Of a stretch of 64,000 nt of DNA, positions 63,978-64,000 are shown one piece after another. The notes beneath the pieces were generated by a model that made no database searches, was not told where the DNA came from, and worked only from the letters and a program-made list of their open reading frames with translations. The stretch's first letter is position 1, and each line of letters begins with the position of its first letter. The DNA comes from Bacteroidia bacterium (lineage in GTDB: Bacteria; Bacteroidota; Bacteroidia; Palsa-965): contig JALONL010000013.1 in assembly GCA_025454955.1 (NCBI GenBank), positions 91,850-155,849 on the forward strand. The letters are read 5' to 3'. The translations under genes were made by a program, and so were the position numbers.

Positions 63978-64000
63978 ATGAATAAAAAAAATGCTTTTTC
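63978..64000 (+). CDS. Possible CDS start cut by the right edge
   Basis: ATG followed by AATAAAAAAAATGC, reading M-N-K-K-N-A-F, then the window ends. Supported only by the promoter box at 63954-63961; could be chance. Confidence 0.35.

Noticed and set aside
1..64000. tRNA, rRNA, IS element, integrase or prophage
   Set aside because: No T-loop-like GGTTCGAATCC patterns, conserved rRNA blocks, transposase DDE motifs or terminal repeats were seen by eye. A tool search could still find a degenerate one.

Overview
This looks like a chromosomal stretch of a Bacteroidota bacterium (formerly Bacteroidetes). Evidence: repeated TAnnTTTG promoter boxes with an upstream TTG/TTTG; proteins with C-terminal Type IX secretion (T9SS) sorting-like domains (GH9 glycosidase, DUF1501 protein); a PorE-like TPR/propeller/OmpA lipoprotein; a TolB-like protein fused to a barrel; DUF1800/DUF1501 and DUF2795 proteins; and a type II-C CRISPR-Cas9 locus. 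No rRNA or tRNA gene was seen. The genus cannot be named from this window.

Layout. 0-9.9 kb: a regulator cut by the left edge, feoAB iron uptake, a tiny lipoprotein, two tandem copies of a small secreted protein, an orphan TonB plug protein, an AraC-led membrane-protein operon, and a glycosyltransferase/MBL pair. 9.9-25.5 kb: envelope and housekeeping genes (TolB-like barrel, M20 amidohydrolase, queE, PorE-like lipoprotein, methyltransferase, M13 peptidase, recX, Crp/Fnr regulator, hydrolase), interrupted by an AbiE type IV toxin-antitoxin operon bracketed by related 53-bp elements, and with a third inverted copy of the small secreted protein. 25.5-41.9 kb: MlaEF-like lipid transporter, secA, PduO-type cobalamin adenosyltransferase, T9SS GH9 glycosidase, an Abi-family HEPN gene next to a divergent structured small RNA, an ABC ATPase, a YbjN protein and a UvrD-type helicase. 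41.9-50.5 kb: a complete type II-C CRISPR system, namely an antisense tracrRNA, overlapping cas9-cas1-cas2, and an array of 55 repeats and 54 spacers. 50.5-64 kb: sugar MFS transporter, a HAD-like protein, an S8 peptidase gene whose middle has been replaced by an AT-rich two-gene cassette, a second GT39-like glycosyltransferase, two barrel proteins, hypothetical proteins, a DUF1800-DUF1501 pair and a second Crp/Fnr-type regulator.

How the parts work together. Defence is dense: AbiE, the HEPN Abi gene (possibly paired with its neighbouring RNA) and Cas9 lie within about 36 kb. The tracrRNA was found by hand: its anti-repeat pairs with the array repeat, it carries three hairpins and ends in a U-tract, and its direction agrees with the array being read toward the cas genes. 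Of the less expected signals, the best are the Abi-HEPN/small RNA pair, the element pair around AbiE, the three-copy secreted-protein cassette (two copies encode identical proteins with only synonymous changes), the peptidase gene replaced by a foreign-looking cassette, and a possible half-promoter built into the CRISPR repeat. All sequence comparisons were made by eye; no database search was run.
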